From the NCBI RefSeq assembly GCF_009604375.1, contig NZ_WEGH01000003.1:186001-250000 (forward strand): 64,000 nt of DNA. Direction: 5' to 3'. A program made the position numbers and the translations under genes. The DNA is from Actinomadura macrotermitis (GTDB taxonomy: Bacteria; Actinomycetota; Actinomycetes; Streptosporangiales; Streptosporangiaceae). Below are positions 43,446 through 51,971 of this stretch, piece after piece (positions within the stretch are counted from its first letter, which is position 1; each line of letters begins with the position of its first letter). Under the pieces are notes generated by a model. It ran no database searches. It was not told the DNA's origin and saw only the letters and a program-made list of their open reading frames with translations.

Positions 43446-44063
43446 TCAGCGGAGGCGTTTCTCCAGATAGATGTTGACGATCCCGCCGATCGGCTCCCGC
43501 CTGGTCTCGGTCCAGCCGAACCCGCGGTACAGGGCCAGCGCCGGGCCCTGGTGCTCGGTGGTGTCGGCACGCAGCAGCCGGTAGCCGATCTCGGCGGCGC
43601 GTTCCTCCAGGGCCTGCACGACGGCCCGTCCGTAGCCGCGGCGCTGCACGTCCGGGCGGACGCGCAGGCGCACCATCTCGGCCACGCCGAGCTCGGGCGT
43701 GCCCACGCTGAACCCGCCGTACGCGCGGGCGCTGCCGCCGGGGATCAGGTCGGCCCGGCGCAGGCCGCCCATCGCGACGATCCGGCCGTCCAGCTCCCCG
43801 ACGAGGAACTCGCCGTTGTTGGTGAGATACAGGTCCTCCATCCGGAACAGGTCGTGCTCGTAGTACACCCCGTCGCCCGGGCGCAGGCCCACCTGGGCCA
43901 GCCCGGCCCGGTGCAGGTCCAGGACGGTGGCGTGGTCGGCGGCGCGGTAGCGCCGCAAGCGCAGGTCGCCGAAGGCCCAGCGGGGCGGCTCCTGCCGGAG
44001 CCGGACCGGCGCGGCCGGGGTGGCGGTCCCGGGGGCGGGCGTCTCGCTCTCGTGGGTCGTCAT
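43446..44063 (-). CDS. GNAT-family N-acetyltransferase
   Basis: This 205-residue acetyl-CoA-dependent transferase has the acetyl-CoA loop VRPDVQRRGYGRAVVQ and the preceding beta strand AEMVRLRV. A substrate half holds GEFLVGELDGRIVAMGGL, and the C-terminal strand is ALALYRGFGWTETRREPIG. The substrate is unknown. It starts 7 bases after the XRE/TPR regulator stop and is almost certainly in the same message, so it may be the regulator's effector or target. Confidence 0.9.
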   Translation of the reverse strand: MTTHESETPAPGTATPAAPVRLRQEPPRWAFGDLRLRRYRAADHATVLDLHRAGLAQVGLRPGDGVYYEHDLFRMEDLYLTNNGEFLVGELDGRIVAMGGLRRADLIPGGSARAYGGFSVGTPELGVAEMVRLRVRPDVQRRGYGRAVVQALEERAAEIGYRLLRADTTEHQGPALALYRGFGWTETRREPIGGIVNIYLEKRLR

Positions 44064-44070
44064 CGCGTCT

Positions 44071-45735
44071 TCAGACCTGCTCCGAGGGCGGGACCGGCCG
44101 CGTCGCCGGGGGCGCCGTCGGGCTCTTCACCCAGGGGCCGGCGAGCGCCTCGTAGAAGGGCTTCAGCTGGGGGACCTCGCCGTGCTTGGCCTTCACCGCC
44201 GCGCCGATCTGCAGCGCCCGGTGCACCAGGATGTCGGAGCGGTGGTCGGGCGGCAGGTCCAGGATCGCCTCCTGGGCCGTGCTGAGCGCGGCGTCGGGGT
44301 GCCCGGCGTGCAGCCGGCACGACGCCCGGTCCAGCCGCACCAGGGTGAGGTCGACCTTGTCGTTGGAGTCGTAGAGGGTGAGGGCCCGGCTCAGGTGCTC
44401 GTCGCCGTTGCGGTGGTCGCCGAGGTTGGTGTAGGTGTCGCCCTCGTAGAAGGTCATCTGCCGGTCGGTGAAGCCGAAGACCAGGTCGCCGGTGTCGTCG
44501 CGCGACAGCCGCTCGAAGACCGAGCGGCCGCGCAGCAGGGCCCGCTGCGCGCCGGGGCCGGCGTCGCTGCGGCCGCGCATCGCCAGCATGCCGAGGGCGC
44601 GCGCCTCGACGGCGGGCGCCATCGCGGCCGCCACGCTCGGGTCGCGGCCGGCCAGGTCCTGGGCCTTGCGGGCCAGGTGCAGCGCCTCGCGCGGGTCGCC
44701 ATAGTACATGGGCACCAGCGCCTCGCGGACGGTGACCCAGGCGCGCAGCTTGCGGTCGCCGGTCTCGTCGGCGGCGGTGCGCGCGGTGCGGAAGAACGAG
44801 CGGGCCAGCCGGTGGTCGCCCAGGTTGATCATGATGAGCCCGGACAGCCCGGACAGCTGGGCGGCGATGCGGCAGAGCCGCTCCTGCAGGTCGACCGGCT
44901 GCCGCTTGTCGACCATGCGGCGCACCTCGCTGAAGTCCAGCAGCACGTCGCACAGCATCCGCAGCGACGGCGTCGCCTGGTAGGACTGGCCGTACCCGAG
45001 CGTCGTCTCCTCCCACTGGTCCAGCATGGTCGGGGACACGGTCGCGTTGACCAGCGTGTCGTCCATCTTGCGCCGAAGGTTGTCCACCGCTCCCAGGAAC
45101 TGGCCGTCGAGCGCCACGCCCGCTCCGGCCAACAGCTGCAGAAGTGTCCTACGCAGCACGATGTCCTCCTCTCCTACATCAATGGAAATGGGGCCCGCGG
45201 CGCGGTCGAGACCCCTGATCGATTCGTTCACCGTCATCCAGCGGCTCTCGTCCCGCATGGGGACCAGGACCGCTCCCTCCAGGGCGGCACCCGATTCCTG
45301 CACCGGCCGTCCTTGCGGCACCCGCGGTTGCGGTACCGCGGCCTCGGCGGCCACCGGGGACGCGTGGCCGCGCCCGCAGATGCAGGGGTTCTGGTAGCCG
45401 AGCCTGTCGGGATCCACCCGGTAGACGGCGCAGAGGTAGTGCAGGTATTCGGGTCCGGGCCTTTTGTAACCGCTCTCGTAGGCCGAGAGCAGCGTCTCCC
45501 CGATCCGGGGCCGCGGCTTGCCGTCGACCTCGAACAACGCCTGGACCTGGGCCACGATGTCGGACAGCGGAACCCCGTGGGAAAGGCGGTGCGCCTTCAC
45601 CTCGCTGGTGCCGAAAAGCGGCCCGCACTGCTCGTGGATCTCTTGTGCGATCTCCACGGGAAGGCGCCCTCGGGCCAGGCCGTGCGCGCGGATCCTGCGG
45701 GCTATGTCCGTTTCCTTGCGGGGGGGTTCCGACAT
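44071..45735 (-). CDS. XRE-type helix-turn-helix / TPR regulator
   Basis: This 554-residue regulator has an N-terminal helix-turn-helix region at about 20-110 (EIAQEIHEQCG...FGTSEVKAHRLSHGVPLSDIV and IGETLLSAYESGYKRPGP). A linker with CICGRGH (two Cys and a His) follows. TPR-like helical repeats fill about 230-540 (ARSFFRTARTAADETGDRKL, EALHLARKAQDLAG, ALTLYDSNDKVDL). The ATG at 45735 has AGGAGG about 9 bases upstream. Such regulators occur in large numbers in streptomycetes and often pair with small divergent genes. A 390-base divergent region separates it from the WWSWG protein gene. Confidence 0.85.
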   Translation of the reverse strand: MSEPPRKETDIARRIRAHGLARGRLPVEIAQEIHEQCGPLFGTSEVKAHRLSHGVPLSDIVAQVQALFEVDGKPRPRIGETLLSAYESGYKRPGPEYLHYLCAVYRVDPDRLGYQNPCICGRGHASPVAAEAAVPQPRVPQGRPVQESGAALEGAVLVPMRDESRWMTVNESIRGLDRAAGPISIDVGEEDIVLRRTLLQLLAGAGVALDGQFLGAVDNLRRKMDDTLVNATVSPTMLDQWEETTLGYGQSYQATPSLRMLCDVLLDFSEVRRMVDKRQPVDLQERLCRIAAQLSGLSGLIMINLGDHRLARSFFRTARTAADETGDRKLRAWVTVREALVPMYYGDPREALHLARKAQDLAGRDPSVAAAMAPAVEARALGMLAMRGRSDAGPGAQRALLRGRSVFERLSRDDTGDLVFGFTDRQMTFYEGDTYTNLGDHRNGDEHLSRALTLYDSNDKVDLTLVRLDRASCRLHAGHPDAALSTAQEAILDLPPDHRSDILVHRALQIGAAVKAKHGEVPQLKPFYEALAGPWVKSPTAPPATRPVPPSEQV

Positions 45736-46125
45736 TACTTCCGGCCTCCTCACCGCTGGGCCGGCCCGTCGCCCTCGGGGAGGGGCGGCGGTCCGGCCAC
45801 GGCGACCGGTTGCAGTGGTGGCCACGACCAATGATCTCTCGCTGACAGAGCGTAACTCCAGGCACAGGGCGCGCCAAGCGATTCCCGGGAAAGGCGGACG
45901 CTCCGGGGAGAGCATTCGCCCCTCGGGTAGAGGATCCTCCACCGGAGGGCGGTGAACCTCCCCTGAGGTGCGCAAATCCGCCCCGCGCCCGGACGACGCC
46001 CCCCTTGACCGGTCGTCATGAGAGTTGCAATTCTCACTACGAGCGAGAACGCAGATGCAGAGAGTTGATCACACGGGAACGACGGCAACGGTCCTCGCAG
46101 CACGAAAGACGGAGGGGGTGCACGG
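45736..46125. other. Divergent regulatory region between XRE/TPR gene and its small partner
   Basis: This stretch of 390 bases holds no gene. It contains the near-perfect palindrome 46019-46036, a TTGACC hexamer at 46005-46010 and an AT-richer patch at 46015-46070. It is likely the shared control region. Confidence 0.55.
46019..46036. promoter_or_regulatory. 18-bp near-perfect palindrome, candidate operator
   Basis: TGAGAGTTGCAATTCTCA is self-complementary except for one base pair. It lies 9 bases after a TTGACC -35-like hexamer (46005-46010), where a bound protein would cover the -10 region of the plus-strand gene at 46126. Confidence 0.5.
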
Positions 46126-46503
46126 GTGGTCAGCGACAGACGCGTCGGCTACCTCGAGGAGCTGGAGCACGAACTGGGCAGCCGCGGGCTCGTCGCCCGC
46201 GTGGTGCGGACCCGGTCCGGGCCGGCCTTCCTGAGAGTGGTCAACCCGGACGCCGCGAGCCTGGCCGAGGACGTGACGTGCGCTCCCGCGCCCGAGTCAC
46301 GCGATCACTACTACTGGTGGTCCTGGGGGGAGCGCATGCACCGGGTCGACGACCCCGGCGGCGCCGCGGTGAAGCTGGCGCACGTCCTGCAGCCGCTCCG
46401 GCTGGAGCAGCGCCGCGAGGTGTGCGGGCACCGGGCGCAGGGCCGGGCGGTCCGCGCCCCGGCCCTGGATCTGGATCTGGAGTGGCAGACCGGCCACCCA
46501 TGA
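46126..46503 (+). CDS. Small protein, WWSWG family, partner of XRE/TPR regulator
   Basis: This 125-residue protein has a helical N-terminus (YLEELEHELGSRGLVARVV), a strand with PAFLRVVNPDAASLAEDVTC, and a conserved-looking DHYYWWSWGERMHRVDDPGGAA block. I recall similar short proteins beside TPR regulators in other actinomycetes but know no function. The start is GTG at 46126 with GGAGG about 10 bases upstream. It is divergent from the regulator and shares its upstream region. It may be controlled by it or bind to it. Confidence 0.75.
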   Translation: MVSDRRVGYLEELEHELGSRGLVARVVRTRSGPAFLRVVNPDAASLAEDVTCAPAPESRDHYYWWSWGERMHRVDDPGGAAVKLAHVLQPLRLEQRREVCGHRAQGRAVRAPALDLDLEWQTGHP

Positions 46504-46799
46504 GCCGGGCGTGTCCCGTGGGGCCGTGGCCGGAACGGCGCGGCAGCCGCGGACCCCACGGGACGCGTTCGTGAACTGGACCGAGCGGGCCGCGCGCCAC
46601 GCTCGGCATCGACTGCCGTGGTCCCGGCCGACCCCCGTGCCGGGACCACGGCATCCCCCTCTCCTCCCCGGCCGACGTCACGCCCTACGCCCGGTGCGGT
46701 ACGAACCTTTCGTCACCGTCCCCTACGATCGGCTCGTACCGCCGCAGGTCCACGGCGATGTGACGTGACACCACAACCGGCCGGGGAGGGTCTGCCTCA
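46504..46799. other. 296-base spacer before MscS gene
   Basis: It holds a terminator hairpin at 46615-46652 for the small upstream gene. The rest up to the MscS gene has no clear promoter or gene. Confidence 0.5.
46615..46652 (+). terminator. Terminator hairpin
   Basis: The 14-bp perfect arms 46615-46628 and 46639-46652 enclose a 10-base loop, 112 bases after the small WWSWG-protein gene. Confidence 0.65.
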
Positions 46800-47804
46800 A
46801 TGTCACCCATCCACGTGTCCGCTCTGGCGCTGCTCGCGCCGGGGGACACCGCGGAGACCGCGTGCAAGACCAACGAGCCCAGCGTGGCCTGCCGGGTCGT
46901 GTGGAACGTCTCCCACAACACCGACTTCACCCACTTCTTCCGCGACTGGCTCGACCAGCCGCTGAACACGGTCTTCTGGATCGTCGTCACCTTCGTGATC
47001 GCGCTGGTGCTGCGCAACTTCGCGCACCGGATGATCACCCAGGTCACGGTCCGGATGGCCGAGGGCACCATGTCCGAGCGGGTGCGCGAGCGGACCCGCA
47101 CGCACTTCGACGGCAGCCCCGCGCTGCTCAACCAGCGGCGGGCGCAGCGCGCCAAGACGCTCGGCTCGGTGCTGCGCAGCATCGCCTCCATCCTCATCAT
47201 GGGCACCGCGGCGTCCAGCATCCTCGGCTCGCTCGGGCTGAACCTGGCGCCGATCCTGGCCAGCGCGAGCGTCGTCGGCGTCGCGGTCGGCTTCGGCGCG
47301 CAGAACATCGTCAAGGACTTCCTGGCCGGGCTGTTCATGCTGCTGGAGGACCAGTACGGCGTCGGCGACGTCATCGACGTCGGCACCGCCAAGGGCACCG
47401 TCGAGGCGGTCACCCTGCGGGTCACCCGGATGCGCGACGTCGACGGCGTGGTCTGGTACGTGCCGAACGGCGAGATCAAGAAGGTCGGCAACGAGTCGCA
47501 GAACTGGGGCCGGGCGGTGCTGGACATCCCGGTCGACATCGCCGAGGACATCGAGAAGGTCAAGGAGATCCTCCAGGTCACCGCGGACAAGCTCGCCGAG
47601 TCCGCCGACTGGGAGGACGTGGTGCTGGAGAAGCCGTCGGTGTGGGGCGTGCAGGCGATGGCCGGCGACGCGCTGATCATCCGGGTGGTGCTGAAGACCG
47701 CCCCGGGCAAGCAGGGCGAGGTGGCGCGCGAGCTGCGCGAGCGGGTCAAGGTCGCCTTCGACGGCGCGGGCATCGCGGTCGGGACGCCCGCGCCCGCTTC
47801 TTGA
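46800..47804 (+). CDS. MscS-family mechanosensitive channel
   Basis: This 334-residue channel opens under membrane tension to release osmolytes. It has a short outside N-terminus with two Cys (ETACKTNEPSVACR). Transmembrane segments lie at about 54-72 and 121-145. The pore helix is APILASASVVGVAVGFGAQNIVKDFLAG, and MLLEDQYGVGDVIDV is the conserved beta domain start. The C-terminal domain ends near 330. A conserved VWYVPNGEIKKVGNESQ is present. ATG at 46800. Confidence 0.93.
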   Translation: MSPIHVSALALLAPGDTAETACKTNEPSVACRVVWNVSHNTDFTHFFRDWLDQPLNTVFWIVVTFVIALVLRNFAHRMITQVTVRMAEGTMSERVRERTRTHFDGSPALLNQRRAQRAKTLGSVLRSIASILIMGTAASSILGSLGLNLAPILASASVVGVAVGFGAQNIVKDFLAGLFMLLEDQYGVGDVIDVGTAKGTVEAVTLRVTRMRDVDGVVWYVPNGEIKKVGNESQNWGRAVLDIPVDIAEDIEKVKEILQVTADKLAESADWEDVVLEKPSVWGVQAMAGDALIIRVVLKTAPGKQGEVARELRERVKVAFDGAGIAVGTPAPAS

Positions 47805-47862
47805 TCGAAGTGACCGATCCCGCATCCCGCCGCCGTTCTTGTCACATAGGGTGGGGGTCGAT

Positions 47863-48246
47863 ATGACGCAACAGGTGACCTTCTACGAAGCGGTCGGCGG
47901 CGAAGAGACGTTCCGGCGTCTGGTGCACCGCTTCTATCAGGGCGTCGCGGACGACCCCCTCCTGCGCCCCCTCTACCCGGAGGAGGACCTCGGTCCCGCC
48001 GAGGAGCGGCTGCGGCTGTTCCTCATCCAGTACTGGGGCGGCCCGAACACCTACAACCAGCTGCGCGGGCACCCGCGGCTGCGGATGCGGCACGTCCCCT
48101 TCGTGATCGGCGAGGCCGAGCGCGACGCGTGGCTGCGGCACATGCGCGAGGCCGTGGACGAGCTGGCGCTGCCCGAGCAGCTGGACAAGATGCTCTGGGA
48201 CTACTTCACGATGGCCGCGCACAGCATGGTGAACGCCCCGTCCTGA
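47863..48246 (+). CDS. glbO: Group II truncated haemoglobin (trHbO/GlbO)
   Basis: This 127-residue haem protein binds oxygen. The proximal His is His77 (RMRHVPF). Distal-site residues Tyr25 (B10), Tyr38 (CD1) and Trp90 (G8) match those of mycobacterial trHbO (Tyr23, Tyr36, Trp88) with a constant offset. The ATG at 47863 is used; an in-frame upstream ATG would add a short basic leader. The next gene (GH13) starts 16 bases after the stop, so the two may share a message, although a functional link is not obvious. Confidence 0.95.
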   Translation: MTQQVTFYEAVGGEETFRRLVHRFYQGVADDPLLRPLYPEEDLGPAEERLRLFLIQYWGGPNTYNQLRGHPRLRMRHVPFVIGEAERDAWLRHMREAVDELALPEQLDKMLWDYFTMAAHSMVNAPS

Positions 48247-48262
48247 GGGTAGATCGCGGTGT

Positions 48263-49819
48263 ATGACGTCCCCCTGGTGGCGCAACGCCGTCGTGTACGA
48301 GGTCTATGTCCGCAGCTTCACCGACGCCGACGGCGACGGTGACGGCGACCTGCGCGGAATCCGCTCCCGGCTGGGGCATCTCCGCGAGCTCGGCGTGGAC
48401 GCCCTCTGGCTCACCCCCTTCTACCGCTCGCCGCTGGCCGACGGCGGCTACGACGTCGCCGACTACCGCGACGTCGACCCCCGGTTCGGCACCCTGGACG
48501 ACCTGGACGCGCTGATCGCGGACGCGCACGCGCACGGCCTGCGGATCATCGTCGACATCGTGCCCAACCACACCTCCGACCGGCACGCCTGGTTCCAGGA
48601 GGCGCTCGCCGCCCCGCCCGGCTCCCCCGCCCGCGACCGCTACATCTTCCGGCCCGGCCGCCCGGGCTCGGACGAGCCGCCCAACGACTGGCCCTCGGCG
48701 TTCGGCGGGCCGGCCTGGGCGCGGCTGCCCGACGGCGAGTGGTACCTGCACCTGTACGCGCCCGAGCAGCCCGACCTCAACTGGCGCAACCCCGAGGTGC
48801 GGCGCGAGTTCGAGGACATCCTGCGGTTCTGGCTGGACCGCGGCGTGGACGGCTTCCGCATCGACGTCGCGGCCGGCCTGTTCAAGGACGCCTCGTTCAG
48901 CGACCTCGGCGACCGCGGCCGGCACGTGGTGGACGGCCCGATCTACAGCCGGCCCGAGGTGCACGAGGTCTACCGCGACTGGCGGCGCATCCTGGACTCC
49001 TACGACGGCGACCGGATGGCGATCGGCGAGGTCTGGACCGACGCCCCGGAGGACCTCGCCCTTTACCTGCGGCCGGACGAGCTGCACCAGGTGTTCCAGT
49101 TCGACCTCCAGCTGGCGCCGTGGTCGGCCGAGGCGTTCCGCGACGTCGTCACCGCCGCGCTGAAGGCCGTCGCGTCCACCGAGGCCGCTCCCACCTGGGT
49201 GCTGTCGAGCCACGACTCCGTCCGGCACGTCACCCGGTACGAGCAGCAGGGCGGCGTGCCGGGCATCGGCCTTGCGCGCGCGCGGGCGGCGCTGCTGTTC
49301 CTGCTGGCGCTGCCCGGATCGGCGTACCTCTACCAGGGTGAGGAGCTCGGGCTGCACGAGGTGACCGACCTGCCCGAGGAAGCCCTGCGAGACCCCATCT
49401 GGAAGCGCAGCAACGGCACGCAGCGGGGCCGCGACGGCTGCCGGGTCCCGATCCCCTGGTCCGGCACGAAGGAGCCGTACGGCTTCGGTCCGGACGGTAC
49501 GCGCCCCTGGCTGCCCATGCCGGACGCCTGGCGTTCCCTGTCGGTCGAAGCGCAGCAGGCCGACCCGATGTCCACGCTCACCTTCTACCGGCAGGCCCTG
49601 CGGGAACGGCGCGCGCTGCTGCCCTCCCTGCCGGATTCGCTGGAGTGGCTGGAGGCGACCCCGACGCTGCTCGTCTTCCGGCGCGGGCCGCTGGTCTGCG
49701 CCCTGAACTTCGGGGAGAACCCCGCCCGCCTGCCCGCGGGCGAGGTCGTCCTGACGAGCGGGCCCCTGTACGGCGAGCTGCTGCCCGGCAACTCCGCGGC
49801 CTGGCTGACCAGCACCTGA
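48263..49819 (+). CDS. GH13 alpha-glucosidase-like enzyme
   Basis: This 518-residue TIM-barrel glycosidase acts on alpha-glucosides. GH13 signatures are DIVPNHTSDRHAWF, GVDGFRIDVAAGLFKD (nucleophile Asp), MAIGEVWTD (acid/base Glu) and LSSHDSVRHVTRY (third Asp). The TPFYRSPLADGGYDVADY and GDLRGI starts are typical of alpha-glucosidase or oligo-1,6-glucosidase (GH13_30-like) rather than alpha-amylase. No signal peptide is present, so it acts inside the cell, probably on imported maltose or trehalose-like sugars. The product is not certain. Confidence 0.92.
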   Translation: MTSPWWRNAVVYEVYVRSFTDADGDGDGDLRGIRSRLGHLRELGVDALWLTPFYRSPLADGGYDVADYRDVDPRFGTLDDLDALIADAHAHGLRIIVDIVPNHTSDRHAWFQEALAAPPGSPARDRYIFRPGRPGSDEPPNDWPSAFGGPAWARLPDGEWYLHLYAPEQPDLNWRNPEVRREFEDILRFWLDRGVDGFRIDVAAGLFKDASFSDLGDRGRHVVDGPIYSRPEVHEVYRDWRRILDSYDGDRMAIGEVWTDAPEDLALYLRPDELHQVFQFDLQLAPWSAEAFRDVVTAALKAVASTEAAPTWVLSSHDSVRHVTRYEQQGGVPGIGLARARAALLFLLALPGSAYLYQGEELGLHEVTDLPEEALRDPIWKRSNGTQRGRDGCRVPIPWSGTKEPYGFGPDGTRPWLPMPDAWRSLSVEAQQADPMSTLTFYRQALRERRALLPSLPDSLEWLEATPTLLVFRRGPLVCALNFGENPARLPAGEVVLTSGPLYGELLPGNSAAWLTST

Positions 49820-49847
49820 ACCGCCGCACTTGCCTGCGGAACCTCTC

Positions 49848-49876
49848 TTGTCACGGTCATGGCACAGGCATAGCGT
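49848..49876 (+). promoter_or_regulatory. Candidate promoter of duplicated-domain protein gene
   Basis: TTGTCA (49848-49853) and TAGCGT (49871-49876) are separated by 17 bases. They lie about 64 bases before the ATG at 49940. Confidence 0.5.
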
Positions 49877-49939
49877 CGGAAAAAGCGGCCACCTGTGACC
49901 GTTTCCTTCCATCCCGTGATCGCGGAGAGGAGAAACGCG

Positions 49940-50548
49940 ATGTTCATCCAGGTCATCCAGGGCAAGGTGGAGAACCCCGCCCAGGTCAAGGCGACGTTCG
50001 ACCGGTGGATCCAGGAGCTGGCCCCCGGCGCGGACGGCTGGCTCGGCTCGACGTGCGGCGTGACCTCTGGCGGCACGCTGCTCGCCCTCGCCCGCTTCGA
50101 GTCCGCCGAGGCGGCCCGCCGCAACAGCGAGCGCCCCGAGCAGGGCGAATGGTGGGCGGGCGCGTCCAAGCTGTTCACCGGCGAGGTCGCCTTCCACGAC
50201 TGCGCCGAGTGCGACACCTGGCTGGACGGCGGCTCCGACGACGCCGGCTTCGTCCAGATCATGCAGAGCCGCGTCCGCGACCTGGACGGGCTGCGCGCCT
50301 GGATGGGCCGCCAGGACATGACGGCCCTGCGCGCGGCCCGGCCCGACATCATCGGCGGGGTCATGGCCCCGCACGGCGACGGCGGCCTGACCGAGGCGAT
50401 CTACTTCACCACCGAGGCCGCCGCCCGCGAGGGCGAGCGCGTCGAGCCGCCACCGGAGATGCGGGCGCAGATGGAGGAGCTCCAGGGCTTCTACGACGGC
50501 GACGTCGCCTACCACGACCTCACCGACCCCTGGCTCTACTCGGCCTGA
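49940..50548 (+). CDS. Duplicated alpha/beta-barrel-type hypothetical protein
   Basis: This 202-residue protein is made of two similar halves. The first is MFIQVIQGKVENPAQVKATF to FTGEVAFHDCAECDTW. The second is FVQIMQSRVRDLDGLRAWMG to YDGDVAYHDLTDPWLYS. Both start with a strand-helix and end with a GEVAFHD/GDVAYHD strand, as in dimeric alpha/beta-barrel (YCII or antibiotic-monooxygenase-like) proteins, so one chain would mimic a dimer. Function is unknown. The ATG at 49940 follows an AGGAG site 8 bases upstream. A promoter candidate lies just before. Confidence 0.8.
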   Translation: MFIQVIQGKVENPAQVKATFDRWIQELAPGADGWLGSTCGVTSGGTLLALARFESAEAARRNSERPEQGEWWAGASKLFTGEVAFHDCAECDTWLDGGSDDAGFVQIMQSRVRDLDGLRAWMGRQDMTALRAARPDIIGGVMAPHGDGGLTEAIYFTTEAAAREGERVEPPPEMRAQMEELQGFYDGDVAYHDLTDPWLYSA

Positions 50549-50552
50549 CCGG

Positions 50553-50774
50553 TCAGACCAGGCCGCCGGTGAGGAAGTGCATCGTCAGCCAGACCAGGCC
50601 GACGAGCAGGACCAGCCGGCGCACCAGCCACCCGGCGGGCTTGCCCCGCACGGCGAAGACGTTCCAGACGAGTTCGGAGAGGGTGTCGCCGGGCTGCCGG
50701 TTGAACACCGCCGGCAGCTCGATGGCGAAGAACATGAGGATCCACAGGATCCAGGCGGCGAGATAGGGAGACAT
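50553..50774 (-). CDS. Small membrane protein
   Basis: This 73-residue protein has two hydrophobic segments at about 4-22 and 50-68. The loop contains FNRQPGDTLSELVWNVFAVRGKP. The ATG has a GAGG site six bases upstream. I do not recognise a family; similar short membrane proteins occur in phages and actinomycetes. The gene is convergent with the duplicated-domain protein gene, 4 bases between stops. Confidence 0.75.
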   Translation of the reverse strand: MSPYLAAWILWILMFFAIELPAVFNRQPGDTLSELVWNVFAVRGKPAGWLVRRLVLLVGLVWLTMHFLTGGLV

Positions 50775-50826
50775 CGTTCACCTCGGGGAGACGTTCTACT
50801 CACTCACTCCCCGTAATCGGAGATCG

Positions 50827-51381
50827 TTACCCCAGCTCAGCGGGTGGAAGTAGCGAGATTCCGTCATCCCAGGGCGCCAGGCGCTCGAAGAGGCGCTCGT
50901 CATGCCAGCGCCCGTTCACATGGATGTGCCGCCGGGCCACCCCGATGGGCGAGAACCCGTTGCGCTCCAGCACGCGCTGCGAGGCGTGGTTGTCCACCTG
51001 GGTGAAAGCCTCCACCCGGTGCAGCCGCAGCTCCCCGAAGGCCACGTCGAGGACCTGCCGCAGGGCCTCGGTGGCGACGCCGCGGCCCGTGTGGGCGCGC
51101 GCCACCCAGTAGCCGACGAAGCAGCTCCGCAGGGGGCCGCGCAGGATGTTGTTGAGCGTGATGCACCCCGCCACCTGCCCGTCCACCAGGATGGCGCCGG
51201 GCCAGCGCTCTCCGCGCGCGAGCCCCTCGAGCTGGGCGCGGACGTTGTCGCGCTGCCCCTCGGGCGTGAAGTACTCCGGCGCCCGGTCCGGCTCCCAGCG
51301 GCGGAGGTGATCATGGTTGTCGACATAGAGCGCGGCGAGCGCCTCGGCGTCCTCCAACCGGACCAGCCGGAGGCCTGTCAC
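50827..51381 (-). CDS. GNAT (RimJ/RimL-type) acetyltransferase
   Basis: This 184-residue acetyltransferase resembles the RimJ/RimL group that acetylates protein N-termini. It contains FVGYWVARAHTGRGVATEALRQVLDVAFGELRLHRVEAFTQVDNHASQRVLERNGFSPIG, the full acetyl-CoA binding and catalytic block. The GTG start at 51381 overlaps the thioesterase stop (GTGA), so the two are translated together. Confidence 0.9.
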   Translation of the reverse strand: MTGLRLVRLEDAEALAALYVDNHDHLRRWEPDRAPEYFTPEGQRDNVRAQLEGLARGERWPGAILVDGQVAGCITLNNILRGPLRSCFVGYWVARAHTGRGVATEALRQVLDVAFGELRLHRVEAFTQVDNHASQRVLERNGFSPIGVARRHIHVNGRWHDERLFERLAPWDDGISLLPPAELG

Positions 51382-51815
51382 TCCTTCGGCGCGAGGTAGC
51401 GGCCGATGAACTCCCGCTCCTCCGGCGTGAAGCGGCGCAGCCGGCCGGCCTCCACGTCGAACGCGACCAGCACCGAGCTGGCCGTCGCGTAGACGGTGTC
51501 GTCGTCGCACACCTGGTAGGCGAGGCGGAAGGAGGCGGCCCGCGCCTCGGTCACCCACGTCTCCACCCGGACCGGGTAGACCGTCGGCAGCAGCGGCGCC
51601 TTGTAGTCGATCTCGTGGCGGGAGATCACCATGCCGCGGACGGGCTGCTCCCCCTTGCGCACCGGGTCGCCGTGGAACATCTCCAGCCGGGCGTCCTCCA
51701 GGTAGCCGAGGAACTTGACGTTGTTCACGTGCCCCTGGGAGTCGATGTCCCCGAAACGGAGGTGGAACTCGTAGACGTGCCGGAACTCGGCCGGGGGGAT
51801 CTCGGTGCGCTGCAT
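51378..51815 (-). CDS. Hotdog-fold acyl-CoA thioesterase (4HBT type)
   Basis: This 145-residue protein has the 4-hydroxybenzoyl-CoA thioesterase fold. RFGDIDSQGHVNNVKFLGYLEDAR carries the catalytic Asp, and YKAPLLPTVYPVRVETWV and ATASSVLVAFD follow. It hydrolyses an acyl-CoA of unknown type. It is translationally coupled to the downstream acetyltransferase. Confidence 0.9.
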   Translation of the reverse strand: MQRTEIPPAEFRHVYEFHLRFGDIDSQGHVNNVKFLGYLEDARLEMFHGDPVRKGEQPVRGMVISRHEIDYKAPLLPTVYPVRVETWVTEARAASFRLAYQVCDDDTVYATASSVLVAFDVEAGRLRRFTPEEREFIGRYLAPKE

Positions 51816-51927
51816 GTCCTCGCCTGGGAGGTCGGGGTCGCGGTCGGGCCGATGCTACCGTCGCGAGCCGCCCGGAACGGCAGCACGCCCCGCACAACGC
51901 CCATAACCGAGCAACCCCTGACAAAAA

Positions 51928-51962
51928 GAACGCCGCACCCCGGACCGGGGCGCGGCGTTCTC
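51928..51962 (-). terminator. Rho-independent terminator after ettA
   Basis: A GC-rich hairpin (51928-51937 with 51953-51962, plus an inner stem) is followed on the minus strand by a T-rich run (TTTTTG). It is the most classical terminator in the window. Confidence 0.85.
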
Positions 51963-51971
51963 CTGCGGACG

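Noticed and set aside
39659..43570. Very long minus-strand frame over the peptidase and methyltransferase genes
   Set aside because: It spans several real genes on both strands and has no domain or ribosome site.
46025..46030. TTGCAA inside the palindrome as a Nur half-box
   Set aside because: It is the centre of an 18-base palindrome and lacks a second TTGCAA.
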